A stretch of 64,000 nt of DNA, from contig NZ_BMRB01000001.1 of assembly GCF_014648415.1 (NCBI RefSeq), positions 1,364,001 through 1,428,000 on the forward strand, given 5' to 3'. The notes under the pieces are model-generated. The model was not told the DNA's origin. It worked only from the letters and a program-made list of their open reading frames with translations, and ran no database searches. The first letter of the stretch is position 1; each line of letters opens with the position of its first letter. Shown here piece after piece: positions 32,427 to 40,954 of this stretch. Source of the stretch: Actinokineospora fastidiosa (lineage in GTDB: Bacteria; Actinomycetota; Actinomycetes; Mycobacteriales; Pseudonocardiaceae). Position numbers and translations under genes: made by a program.

Positions 32427-34858
32427 TGACCGCGACCGCCGAGCCCGAGGTCGGCAAGGCCCGGCTGCGCAAGGAGGACGCGCGGCTGATCACCGGCCGC
32501 ACCCGGTGGACCGACAACATCACCCTGCCCGGCCTGCTGCACCTGGCGTTCCTGCGCAGCCCGGTCGCGCACGCGCGGATCACTGCCATCGATGTGTCGG
32601 CCGCCCGGTCGATGCCCGGCGTGATCGCGGTGTTCACCGGGCGCGACCTCGCCGACGAGCAGGGCAGCCTGCCGTGCGCGTGGCCGATCACCGAGGACAT
32701 GAAGGCCCCCAACGCGCCCTCGCTGGCCGTCGACGAGGTCAACTTCGCGGGCGAGGCCGTGGCCGTCGTGGTCGCCCGCGGGCCGTACGAGGCCGCCGAC
32801 GCGCTGTCGGCTATCGACGTCGACTACGAGGAACTTCCCGTCGTGCTGGACATGGCCGCCGCGCTCGCCGACGGCGCCGACCTGGTGCACCCGGAGCTGG
32901 GCACCAACAAGTCGGCGCTGTGGGTGTTCGACTCGGCGCAGGCGGGCACCGGCGGCGACGTCGACCTGGCCATCGCCGAGGCCGAGGTGCTGATCGAGCG
33001 GACCTACCGGCAGCAGCGGCTGATCCCGGCGTTCATGGAGCCGCGCTCGGTCGTGGTCGACCCGACGGGCGAGCAGTACACGATGTGGTCGGCCACGCAG
33101 ATCCCGCACATCCTGCGGCTGATGGTCGCGCTGACGACCGGCATACCCGAGCACAAGGTGCGGGTGATCGCGCCGGACGTCGGCGGCGGGTTCGGCGGGA
33201 AGCTGCAGGTCACCCCCGAGGAGGTCGTCAGCCTGCTGGTGGCAAGGCGGCTGGGCAAACCGGTGAAGTGGACCGAGACGCGCTCGGAGTCGCTGCTGTC
33301 GGCCCACCACGGCCGCGACCAGGTCCAGAAGCTGACCCTGGCCGCGCGCCGCGACGGCACGGTGACCGGGCTCAAGGTCGAGCTGCTGGCCGACATGGGC
33401 GCGTACCTGCGGCTGGTGACCCCGGGCGTGCCGATCCTGGGCGCGTTCATGTTCAACGCGATCTACAAGTTCCCCGCCTACCACTTCGCGTGCACCACCG
33501 TGTTCACCAACAAGACCCCGACCGACGCCTACCGAGGGGCCGGGCGGCCGGAGGCGACCTACGCCATCGAGCGGCTGATGGACGAGCTGGCCGCCGAGGT
33601 CGGCATGGACCCGCTCGCCGTGCGCGAGCTGAACTGGATCAAGCACGAGGAGTTCCCGTTCACCACGGTGGCCGGGCTGGAGTACGACTCGGGCGACTAC
33701 GAGGCCGCCACGGCCAAGGCCAAGGAGCTGTTCGACTACGACGGGCTGCGCGCCGAGCAGGCCGAGCGCCGCGCCCGGGGCGACGTGGTGCAGCTGGGCA
33801 TCGGCATCTCGACGTTCACCGAGATGTGCGGCCTGGCGCCGTCGCGGGTGCTGGGCGCGCTGTCGTACGCGGCGGGCGGCTGGGAGCACGCGGCGGTGCG
33901 GATGCTGCCCAGCGGCAAGGTCGAGGTGGTCACCGGGTCCTCGGCGCACGGGCAGGGGCACGAGACGGCGTGGAGCCAGATCGTCGCCGACCAGCTCGGC
34001 GTCCCGTTCGAGGACGTGGAGATCCTGCACGGCGACACCCAGACCTCCCCGCGCGGCCTCGACACCTACGGCTCGCGGTCGCTGACCGTGGGCGCGATAG
34101 CGGTGGTGAAGGCCGCCGAGAAGGTGGTCGCCAAGGCCCGCCGGATCGCCGCGCACCTGCTGGAGTGCGCCGAGGACGACGTCGAGTTCAGCGCGGGCGC
34201 GTTCAGCGTGCGCGGGACAGACAAATTGGTGGCCATGTCCGACATCGCCTTCGCCGTGTTCTCCGCCCACGACCTGCCCGAGGGCATGGAGCCCTCGCTC
34301 GACGCCGAGGCGACGTTCGACCCGGAGAACTTCTCCTTCCCGCACGGCACCCACCTGTGCGCGGCCGAGGTCGACACCGAGACCGGCGCGGTGCGGCTGC
34401 GCAAATACGTCTGCGTCGACGACATCGGCAAGGTCGTCAACCCGCTGATCGTGGAGGGCCAGGTGCACGGCGGGCTCGCCCAGGGCATCGCCCAGGCGCT
34501 CTACGAGGAGGCCGTGCACGACGAGGCCGGGACGCTGGTGACGGGCACCTTCGCCGACTACCTGCTGCCCTCGGCGGCCGACCTGCCCGCGTTCGTCACC
34601 GACCGCACGGAGACGCCGTCGTCGACGAACCCGCTGGGCGTCAAGGGCGTCGGCGAGGCGGGCACGATCGCGTCCACCCCGGCGGTGGTCAACGCGGTCG
34701 TCGACGCCGTGCGCCATCTCGGCGTGAACGACATCGCGATGCCGTGCACCCCGATGCGGGTGTGGACGGCGATCCAAACCGGCCGTCCGGACGCGGGCGG
34801 CCCAGGCTCGACGGAGGCGGGCGGCGGCCTCGGCTCCCTGTCCGGAGGTGCCCAGTGA
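32426..34858 (+). CDS. coxL: Molybdenum hydroxylase large subunit, form II CoxL-like
   Basis: Molybdopterin-cytosine-dinucleotide subunit of 810 residues of the xanthine dehydrogenase/CODH family. It has GGGFGGKLQV (cofactor loop), GQGHETAW, and the conserved catalytic Glu in GVKGVGEAG near the C-terminus. The active-site loop is AYRGAGR at residues 368-374. True form I CO dehydrogenases have AYxCSFR with the Cu-binding Cys; here a Gly replaces it, so this is form II, whose substrate may not be CO. ATG at 32426; overlaps coxS by one base and coxM by four. Confidence 0.92.
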   Translation: MTATAEPEVGKARLRKEDARLITGRTRWTDNITLPGLLHLAFLRSPVAHARITAIDVSAARSMPGVIAVFTGRDLADEQGSLPCAWPITEDMKAPNAPSLAVDEVNFAGEAVAVVVARGPYEAADALSAIDVDYEELPVVLDMAAALADGADLVHPELGTNKSALWVFDSAQAGTGGDVDLAIAEAEVLIERTYRQQRLIPAFMEPRSVVVDPTGEQYTMWSATQIPHILRLMVALTTGIPEHKVRVIAPDVGGGFGGKLQVTPEEVVSLLVARRLGKPVKWTETRSESLLSAHHGRDQVQKLTLAARRDGTVTGLKVELLADMGAYLRLVTPGVPILGAFMFNAIYKFPAYHFACTTVFTNKTPTDAYRGAGRPEATYAIERLMDELAAEVGMDPLAVRELNWIKHEEFPFTTVAGLEYDSGDYEAATAKAKELFDYDGLRAEQAERRARGDVVQLGIGISTFTEMCGLAPSRVLGALSYAAGGWEHAAVRMLPSGKVEVVTGSSAHGQGHETAWSQIVADQLGVPFEDVEILHGDTQTSPRGLDTYGSRSLTVGAIAVVKAAEKVVAKARRIAAHLLECAEDDVEFSAGAFSVRGTDKLVAMSDIAFAVFSAHDLPEGMEPSLDAEATFDPENFSFPHGTHLCAAEVDTETGAVRLRKYVCVDDIGKVVNPLIVEGQVHGGLAQGIAQALYEEAVHDEAGTLVTGTFADYLLPSAADLPAFVTDRTETPSSTNPLGVKGVGEAGTIASTPAVVNAVVDAVRHLGVNDIAMPCTPMRVWTAIQTGRPDAGGPGSTEAGGGLGSLSGGAQ

Positions 34859-35709
34859 TCCCGGCCCCGTTCGACTACGTCGCACCGACCACTGTGGACG
34901 ACGCCGTCCGCGCGCTCGCCGACGCCGGCGAGGACGCCAAGGTCATCGCGGGCGGGCAGAGCCTGCTGCCCGTGCTGCGCATGCGCCTGGCCGCGCCGAC
35001 CAAGCTGATCGACCTCGGCCGGGTCGCCGAGCTGCGCGGCATCCGCGAGGAGGGCGGCCACGTCGTCATCGGCGCGATGACGACCCACTACGAGATCCAG
35101 CGCGACCCGGTGGTCGACACCCACCTGCGGCTGCTGCGGCTGGCCACCGACACCGTCGCCGACCCGCAGGTCCGCCACCGGGGCACCCTCGGCGGCGCCC
35201 TCGCGCACGCCGACCCCGCGGGCGACCTGGCCGCGCCGGTGCTGGCGATGGACGCGGAGTTCGTGCTGTGCGGCATGGACGGCAGGCGCACGGTGCCCGC
35301 GGCGGAGTTCTTCGTCGATTACTTCACCACGGCCCTGCGCCCGGACGAGATCGTCGTCGAGGTCCGCCTGCCGAAGCTGACCGGCTGGCACGCGCACTAC
35401 GAGAAGTTCAACCGCGTCGCCCAGGCGTGGTCGATCGTCGGTGTGGCCGCCTGCCTGCGCGTGGACGGCGGCGTCATCGCCGAGGCCAGGGTGGGCCTGA
35501 CCAACATGGGCTCGGTCCCGCTGCGCGCCACCGAGGTCGAGGCCGCCCTGGTCGGCCACCCGGCCACGGCCGCCACCGTCCGCGCCGCCGCGGCCCACGC
35601 CGCCGAGGGCACCTCACCCGCCGCCGACGGCAACGCCGACCGCGAGTACCGCCAACACCTGGCCCGCGTCCTCACCGACCGAGCCCTCACCGCGGCGGCG
35701 GGAGTCTGA
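34855..35709 (+). CDS. coxM: Molybdenum hydroxylase FAD subunit (CoxM-like)
   Basis: FAD-binding subunit of 284 residues. FAD motifs are AGGQSLLPVL near residue 32 and the double-glycine segment TLGGALAHADPAGD near residue 110; the C-terminal CO_deh_flav_C domain includes the segment VGLTNMGSVPLRA. It takes electrons from the Fe-S clusters to an acceptor, probably menaquinone. GTG overlaps the coxL stop by four bases, and coxG follows one base after its stop. Confidence 0.93.
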   Translation: MIPAPFDYVAPTTVDDAVRALADAGEDAKVIAGGQSLLPVLRMRLAAPTKLIDLGRVAELRGIREEGGHVVIGAMTTHYEIQRDPVVDTHLRLLRLATDTVADPQVRHRGTLGGALAHADPAGDLAAPVLAMDAEFVLCGMDGRRTVPAAEFFVDYFTTALRPDEIVVEVRLPKLTGWHAHYEKFNRVAQAWSIVGVAACLRVDGGVIAEARVGLTNMGSVPLRATEVEAALVGHPATAATVRAAAAHAAEGTSPAADGNADREYRQHLARVLTDRALTAAAGV

Positions 35710-35710
35710 C

Positions 35711-36937
35711 GTGCGCCTGGACCACCACTTCCGCGTCCCGGCCCCCCTCCCGGAGGTATGGACCGCCCTCCAGGACCCCGAACGGGTAGCCCCCTGCATG
35801 CCCGGTGCCACCCTCACGGGGGTGGACGGCAACACCTTCACCGGCGACGTCCGCGTGAAACTGGGTCCCATCTCCCTCACCTACAAGGGAAAGGGCGAAT
35901 TCCTCACCCGCGACCCCGACGCCCACCGCCTGGTCATCCGAGCGTCCGGAAAGGACTCCCGAGGCAACGGCACCGCCGCCGCCACCGTCACCGTCACCCT
36001 CACCCCCGAGGGCGAGGACACCGCAGGTCACGTCGAAACAGACCTCTCGATCACCGGCAAACCCGCCCAATTCGGCCGAGGCCTGATCGCCGAGGTAGGC
36101 GCCAAGCTCCTCACCACCTTCGCCGCTTGCCTAGCCCAAACCCTGACCACCCAACCCCCACAAACCGCCACCACAAGCCCCGGAACCCAATCAGCCCTGG
36201 AACCTGGGCCGGTCGCGGAAATCCAGCCTGCTCTGGAAACCCGATCTGCCCGGGGAACCGGGCCGACGGTGGACCCTCGGCCCGCCCTGGAGCCCCAGCC
36301 CGCCCTGGAGCCTCAGCCCACCCCCGGAAGCTCATCCGCCCCGGCGGGCCAGCCCTGGGAAGGCGAATCCGGGCCCACTCCTCGGCCTGATCCCACAGCC
36401 CACCCTGGCGCCCCGCAGCAACCGGATCTCACCGGGCAGCCTGCTCCCTCGTCCCAGTCCATCTCGGCCGCCCAAACCGAAGGCCAGGCCGGGGATCACG
36501 GCCCGCCCACCACTAACGGGGTCTCCCCACCCGCGAACGGGAGCGGGCCTCCCTCCAACGGCCACTCGGCTGGTCCAACCGAGACCTCCAGTAAGGCCGG
36601 GCTGTCTCCCCAGGCCGAGGAGCCGACCCAGCAGGTGCCCTCCATGCGCGAGCCGCCAACCATGTACCCGCAGTCGACGGAACAGGCCCCCGCTGCCGAC
36701 GACATCTGGAGCACCTCTGCCGCCGACCGGGAACTAGCGCGAGGTCGCCTGTCCGCCACGCCGCAGGCCGAGGCACGAGACCGTCAGGCAAGGGAACCCG
36801 CTCCCGCCGATCCCGCCGAGCCCATCGACCTGATGGCGATTGCCGGGCGTTCGGTAGTCAAGCGGGCCGTGCCTGCTGGGCTGGTGCTCGCCGTCGTCGC
36901 GGCAGTGGTCGCCGTCGTCCTGCGGAAGCGGGGCTGA
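35711..36937 (+). CDS. coxG: CoxG-like SRPBCC protein with long linker and C-terminal membrane anchor
   Basis: Protein of 408 residues in three parts. Residues 1-145 form the CoxG/SRPBCC domain (MRLDHHFRVPAPLPEVWTALQDPERVAPCMPGA). Residues 146-365 are a disordered linker rich in Pro, Ala, Thr, Ser and Gly with short repeats such as LEPQPALEPQP. A C-terminal helix (AVPAGLVLAVVAAVVAVVL) ends in RKRG, a tail anchor. In form I systems CoxG tethers CO dehydrogenase to the membrane and aids electron transfer. Base and codon use in the linker is more relaxed than in neighbours. GTG start at 35711. Confidence 0.88.
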   Translation: MRLDHHFRVPAPLPEVWTALQDPERVAPCMPGATLTGVDGNTFTGDVRVKLGPISLTYKGKGEFLTRDPDAHRLVIRASGKDSRGNGTAAATVTVTLTPEGEDTAGHVETDLSITGKPAQFGRGLIAEVGAKLLTTFAACLAQTLTTQPPQTATTSPGTQSALEPGPVAEIQPALETRSARGTGPTVDPRPALEPQPALEPQPTPGSSSAPAGQPWEGESGPTPRPDPTAHPGAPQQPDLTGQPAPSSQSISAAQTEGQAGDHGPPTTNGVSPPANGSGPPSNGHSAGPTETSSKAGLSPQAEEPTQQVPSMREPPTMYPQSTEQAPAADDIWSTSAADRELARGRLSATPQAEARDRQAREPAPADPAEPIDLMAIAGRSVVKRAVPAGLVLAVVAAVVAVVLRKRG

Positions 36938-36940
36938 GTT

Positions 36941-36977
36941 CGGGCGGCCGGCGCGTCAGCCACTCGCGTCGGCCGCC
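36941..36977 (+). terminator. Probable terminator of the cox operon
   Basis: GGGCGGCCG (36941-36949) pairs with CGGCCGCCC (36969-36977) across a 19-base loop, starting three bases after the coxG stop. No T-tract. Confidence 0.55.
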
Positions 36978-37051
36978 CGGCCATCGCTCGACCGGGTGGG
37001 GTGCTCGGGCGGGTGGGCCGGGCGCGTGATCGGGGTGGGTAGGGTGCGCGG

Positions 37052-38185
37052 GTGCGTCGGTCTCTGGGGATTGCTGTTGTCGCTGTCGTCGTGGGTGGGT
37101 GTGCCGCGACGACGACACCGGGGGTGCCGACCGGGGTCGGGGCGACCACGCCGCCTGCCGCCCCGCCGCCGACCACCACCCAGCAGGCCCCCGACGGGTT
37201 CACCATCGTCGCGGGCGGGGACGTGCTCATCCACCCCGCGCTCACCGAGCAGGCCGAGGCCGACGGGAACGGGACGCGGGACTACGGACCGCTCTTCGCG
37301 GGGATCGCGCCCGTGGTGAGCGCGGCGGACCTCGCCGTCTGCCACCTCGAGGTGCCGCTCGCCGGGCCGGACGGGCCGTTCCAGGGGTACCCGCGGTTCA
37401 ACGCGCCGCCCGAGGTGGCCGATGGGCTGGCGCAGACCGGGTACGACGTCTGCACCACGGCCTCCAACCACACCATGGACCACGGGGCCGAAGGCGCCGT
37501 CAGCACCCTCGACGTGCTCGATGACGCCGGCATCAAGCACACCGGGTCCGCGCGGTCGGCCGAGGAGGCGGGCACGCCCCTCATCCTCGACGTGCCCGGG
37601 GCCAAGGTCGGCTGGCTGTCCTACACCTTCGCCTTCAACAGCGGCACCGAGGTCCCCGCGGACTCCCCCTGGATGGCGAACGTGCTCGACGCCGACACCG
37701 TCATCGCCGACGCCGAGGCCGCGCGCGAGGCCGGGGCCGACGTCGTCGTCGCCAGCCTGCACTGGGGCGTCGAGGGCAAGCACGACCCCACCGCCGAGCA
37801 GCGCCGCCTCGCCGAGGAGATCCTCGGCGACCCCGCCGTCGACCTGATCATCGGGCACCACGCGCACGTCGTGCAGCCGTTCGAGGCGTTCGACGGCAAG
37901 TGGGTGGCCTACGGGCTGGGCAACCAGGTCGCCCGGCACGCGGAGCCCAAGGGGACGACGGAGGAGGGCGCGCTCGCCCGCTTCCGGTTCACCAAGGGCC
38001 CGGACGGCTGGGCCGTCAGCACCGCCGAGTACATCCCGACGCTGGTCGACCTCGGTCCGCCCATCCGCCTGCTCGACCTCACCGGCGCCGAGGGCGCGCG
38101 CGCCGAGCAGGCGATCGGCCGCACCGAGGAGATCGTCACCCGGCTCGGCGCGGACGCCGACGGGCTCACCCGACCTGGCGCGTGA
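37052..38185 (+). CDS. CapA-family lipoprotein (metallophosphatase-like)
   Basis: Lipoprotein of 377 residues. A signal peptide with lipobox VVGGC (Cys about residue 17) precedes a Pro/Thr-rich spacer and a PGA_cap/CapA domain. Metal-site motifs of the calcineurin-like fold are GGDVLIH, LEVPLAG, ASNHTMDHG, LHWGVE and IGHHAHVVQP. CapA homologues take part in poly-gamma-glutamate synthesis or envelope phosphoester chemistry; without capBC nearby the function is open. GTG start at 37052 with a weak ribosome site. Confidence 0.88.
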   Translation: MRRSLGIAVVAVVVGGCAATTTPGVPTGVGATTPPAAPPPTTTQQAPDGFTIVAGGDVLIHPALTEQAEADGNGTRDYGPLFAGIAPVVSAADLAVCHLEVPLAGPDGPFQGYPRFNAPPEVADGLAQTGYDVCTTASNHTMDHGAEGAVSTLDVLDDAGIKHTGSARSAEEAGTPLILDVPGAKVGWLSYTFAFNSGTEVPADSPWMANVLDADTVIADAEAAREAGADVVVASLHWGVEGKHDPTAEQRRLAEEILGDPAVDLIIGHHAHVVQPFEAFDGKWVAYGLGNQVARHAEPKGTTEEGALARFRFTKGPDGWAVSTAEYIPTLVDLGPPIRLLDLTGAEGARAEQAIGRTEEIVTRLGADADGLTRPGA

Positions 38186-38222
38186 GGAATTCCGCACGTA
38201 TATTCGCTAGGTCATAGAAAAA

Positions 38223-38241
38223 GGCCGCAACAATGGCGGCC
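38223..38241 (+). promoter_or_regulatory. Leader hairpin before the HelD-like gene
   Basis: GGCCGC-N7-GCGGCC lies 34 bases before the TTG start, in an AT-richer stretch (38190-38265) unusual for this DNA and likely to contain the promoter (TATATTCG and CATAGA hexamer-like elements). It could be a leader structure. Confidence 0.4.
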
Positions 38242-38274
38242 GAATGGCGTCATTATATCGTCGTTGGAGGGCGG

Positions 38275-40503
38275 TTGTCAAACGAGATCGACGCCGAGCA
38301 GGAATACCTCACCCTGCTCTACGCGCACCTCGACCACCTTCGGACCGAGACCGACACCCGCCTCGCCGCCGCGTTGCGCGAGGTCAGCAGCCTGCCGCAG
38401 GCCATGTCGCTGCGGGATGCCACCATCGCGCAGCTCAGTTCCCAGCGCGCCCAGTACGACGCCGTCGAGAACGGGTTGTGTTTCGGCAGGATCGATTTCA
38501 CCGACGACACCACGACCTACATCGGCCGAATCGGGCTTTTCGACAGCGACGACGACTACGAGCCGCTGCAACTGGATTGGCGCGCGCCCGCCGCCCGCCC
38601 GTTCTACCTCGCCACGGCCGCCGCGCCGCAGGGCGTGCGCAGGCGCCGCCACATCCGCACGAGCATGCGCAAGGTCACCGCCGTCGACGACGAGCACCTC
38701 GACCTGCGCGACCCCGGGCACGGCGACACGGTCACCGGCGAGACCGCGCTGCTGGCCGCGCTCAACGAGACCCGCCACGGCGTCATGCGCGACATCGTCG
38801 AGACGATCCAGGCCGAGCAGGACGAGATCATCCGCGCGGGCCTCAACGGCGTGCTCGTCGTCCAGGGCGGGCCGGGCACCGGCAAGACCGCCGTGGCCCT
38901 GCACCGCGCCGCCTACCTGCTCTACACCCACCGCGAGCTGCTGGCCCGGCGCGGCGTGCTGATCGTCGGCCCGAACGCGACCTTCCTCAAGTACATCGGC
39001 CAGGTCCTGCCCTCCCTCGGCGAGACCGGCGTGCTGCTGCGGACCGTCGGCGACCTGTTCCCCGGCGTCCGGGCCACCCGCGCGGAGAGCCAGGCGGCCG
39101 CCGAGGTCAAGGGCCGCCTCAGCATGGTCGACGTGCTGCGCCGCGCGGTCGCCGACCGGCAGGTCGTCCCCGACGAGCCGATCACGCTGGTGGTCGAACG
39201 CGTCGAGATGACCCTGCGCCCGCGCGAGGTCGCCGAGGCCCGCGCCCGCGCCCGCCGGTCAGGGCGGCTGCACAACCACGCCCGGGAGGTCTTCGCCCGC
39301 GAGATCGTCGACGCGCTCGCCAGGCAGGAGGCGGACCGCCTCGGCGCGGAGTTCCTCGACGCCGCCGACCTCGCCGACATCCGCCGCGAGCTGGCCGCCG
39401 ACGACGAGGTCGTGGCCACCATCGACGACCTGTGGCCGGAACTCACCCCGCAGCGGCTCCTGGAGGACCTCTACGCCGACGAGGACCGCCTGGCCACCGC
39501 CATGCCCGAGCACCCGGACGCCGAGCGCGCGCTGCTGCGCCGCGACCCCGGCGGCTGGACGCCCGCCGACGCCCCGCTGCTCGACGAGGCCGCCGAACTC
39601 CTCGGCGTCGACGACCGCGAGGAGCGCGCCCGCGAGGCGCAGCGCAGGCGCGACGCCGAGCACTACGCCCAGGGCGTGCTCGACATCCTGCAGCTGGAGG
39701 ACGAGGCCGACCCGGACATCCTGCTGGCCTACGACCTCATCGACGCCCGCGAGCTCGCCGAGCGCCAGGAGGACGCCGATCACCGCACCGCGGCCGAGCG
39801 CGCCGCGGCCGACCGCGACTGGACGTTCGGCCACGTGATCGTCGACGAGGCCCAGGAGCTGTCCGCGATGGCGTGGCGGGTGCTCATGCGCCGCTGCCCG
39901 TCGCGCTCGATGACCCTGGTCGGCGACGTCGCCCAGACCGGCGCGCTCGCGGGCGCGGACTCCTGGGCCGACGTGCTCGCGCCGTACGTGGAGGACCGGT
40001 GGCGGCGCACCGAGCTGACCGTCAACTACCGCACCCCGGCCGAGATCATGGCCGTGGCCGCCGACGTGCTGGCCGAGCTGGGGGCGCCGGTGGAGCCGCC
40101 GGAGTCGGTGCGCGAGACCGGCCACGCCCCCTGGGCGCGACGCACGTCGGACCTGGCCGGGGCCGCTGCCGCCGAGGCCGCGCGCGACGCGCCCGGCTCA
40201 CTGGCGCTGCTGGTGCCCGAGGAGCGGGTCGCCGAGATCGGCGCCGCGGTGCTGGCCGAGGTGCCCGACGCCGCCGTCGGCGAGCGGCCGGACCTGGAGA
40301 GCCGCGTGGTCGTGCTGACCGTGCGGCAGGCGAAGGGCCTGGAGTTCGACTCGGTGCTGCTGGTCGAGCCCGCCGAGATCGTCGCGGAGTCCCCGCGCGG
40401 GCTCAACGACCTCTACGTGGCGCTGACCAGGGCGACCCAGCGCCTGGGCGTGCTGCACAGCGCGGACCTGCCGCCCGCGCTCACAGCACTACGGTCGGCG
40501 TGA
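38275..40503 (+). CDS. HelD-type UvrD-like ATPase, RNA polymerase recycling factor
   Basis: UvrD/Rep-like SF1 ATPase of about 742 residues, HelD family. An N-terminal coiled arm (EQEYLTLLYAHLDHLRTETDTRL) is followed by the segment AFRIDF-like QLDWRAPAARPFY typical of HelD. Walker A is GGPGTGKTAVA, then VIVDEAQELSAMAW and a C-terminal VVLTVRQAKGLEFDSV...NDLYVALTRATQ. HelD removes stalled RNA polymerase from DNA; actinomycete members can give rifamycin tolerance. TTG 38275 is preferred since GGAGG lies four bases before it and the conserved protein starts there; ATG 38233 would add 14 non-conserved residues. Confidence 0.88.
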   Translation: MSNEIDAEQEYLTLLYAHLDHLRTETDTRLAAALREVSSLPQAMSLRDATIAQLSSQRAQYDAVENGLCFGRIDFTDDTTTYIGRIGLFDSDDDYEPLQLDWRAPAARPFYLATAAAPQGVRRRRHIRTSMRKVTAVDDEHLDLRDPGHGDTVTGETALLAALNETRHGVMRDIVETIQAEQDEIIRAGLNGVLVVQGGPGTGKTAVALHRAAYLLYTHRELLARRGVLIVGPNATFLKYIGQVLPSLGETGVLLRTVGDLFPGVRATRAESQAAAEVKGRLSMVDVLRRAVADRQVVPDEPITLVVERVEMTLRPREVAEARARARRSGRLHNHAREVFAREIVDALARQEADRLGAEFLDAADLADIRRELAADDEVVATIDDLWPELTPQRLLEDLYADEDRLATAMPEHPDAERALLRRDPGGWTPADAPLLDEAAELLGVDDREERAREAQRRRDAEHYAQGVLDILQLEDEADPDILLAYDLIDARELAERQEDADHRTAAERAAADRDWTFGHVIVDEAQELSAMAWRVLMRRCPSRSMTLVGDVAQTGALAGADSWADVLAPYVEDRWRRTELTVNYRTPAEIMAVAADVLAELGAPVEPPESVRETGHAPWARRTSDLAGAAAAEAARDAPGSLALLVPEERVAEIGAAVLAEVPDAAVGERPDLESRVVVLTVRQAKGLEFDSVLLVEPAEIVAESPRGLNDLYVALTRATQRLGVLHSADLPPALTALRSA

Positions 40504-40954
40504 CCACCGTGCGGGGGCGGCCGCCGTTCATCCTGATCAGGATCTGCGTGGTGCCGCGCGGCACCTCGGTCAGGACGAAGCGCCCGCCCTCGTCCGCGGT
40601 CGTCGAGGACGTCTCGTGGTCGGCCACGCGGACCTCCACGCCGTGCTCGCCGGCCGGGACCAGCCAGCCGTCGATGCGGTGGCACTCGCCGGTGCGGGTG
40701 ACGTTGACCATGACCGTCAGGTCGCCCACGAAGAAGGTGATCGTGCCGGGGCCGCCGCCGCGGACGCCGACCAGCGACCGCTGGTCGAGCCACAGCGCCG
40801 CCTCCAGCTCCACCTCGGCATCGATGTCCTCGATGGCGACGGCGAACTGCGCGCGCTCCACCAGCCCGGCGGGCACCGGGTCGAGCTCGTCGACGAGGTA
40901 GGCGACCTGGTCGAGCCAGTACTGCTGCTCGGCGGGATCCATGTCGTGTCTCAC
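40481..40954 (-). CDS. Sigma-factor-linked protein with carboxypeptidase-regulatory-like fold
   Basis: Protein of 157 residues, no transmembrane segment seen. The N-terminal helix (DPAEQQYWLDQVAYLVDEL) is followed by an acidic region, and a beta-rich C-terminal half (TITFFVGDLTVMVNV, GWLVPAGEHGVEVRVADHE, FVLTEVPRGTTQILIR) like a carboxypeptidase-regulatory or transthyretin-like domain. GTG 40954 overlaps the sigma gene's stop by four bases (GTGA); ATG 40942 is an alternative. Coupling to a sigma factor suggests a modulator of it, but no known anti-sigma motif (HxxxCxxC) is present. Its 3' end overlaps helD by 23 bases. Confidence 0.75.
   Translation of the reverse strand: MRHDMDPAEQQYWLDQVAYLVDELDPVPAGLVERAQFAVAIEDIDAEVELEAALWLDQRSLVGVRGGGPGTITFFVGDLTVMVNVTRTGECHRIDGWLVPAGEHGVEVRVADHETSSTTADEGGRFVLTEVPRGTTQILIRMNGGRPRTVVTPTVVL

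Noticed and set aside
36938-37051. Possible tRNA near 36960-37040
   Set aside because: No T-loop (GGTTCGAATCC-like), anticodon stem or acceptor pairing was found; the symmetry is explained by the terminator-like repeat.
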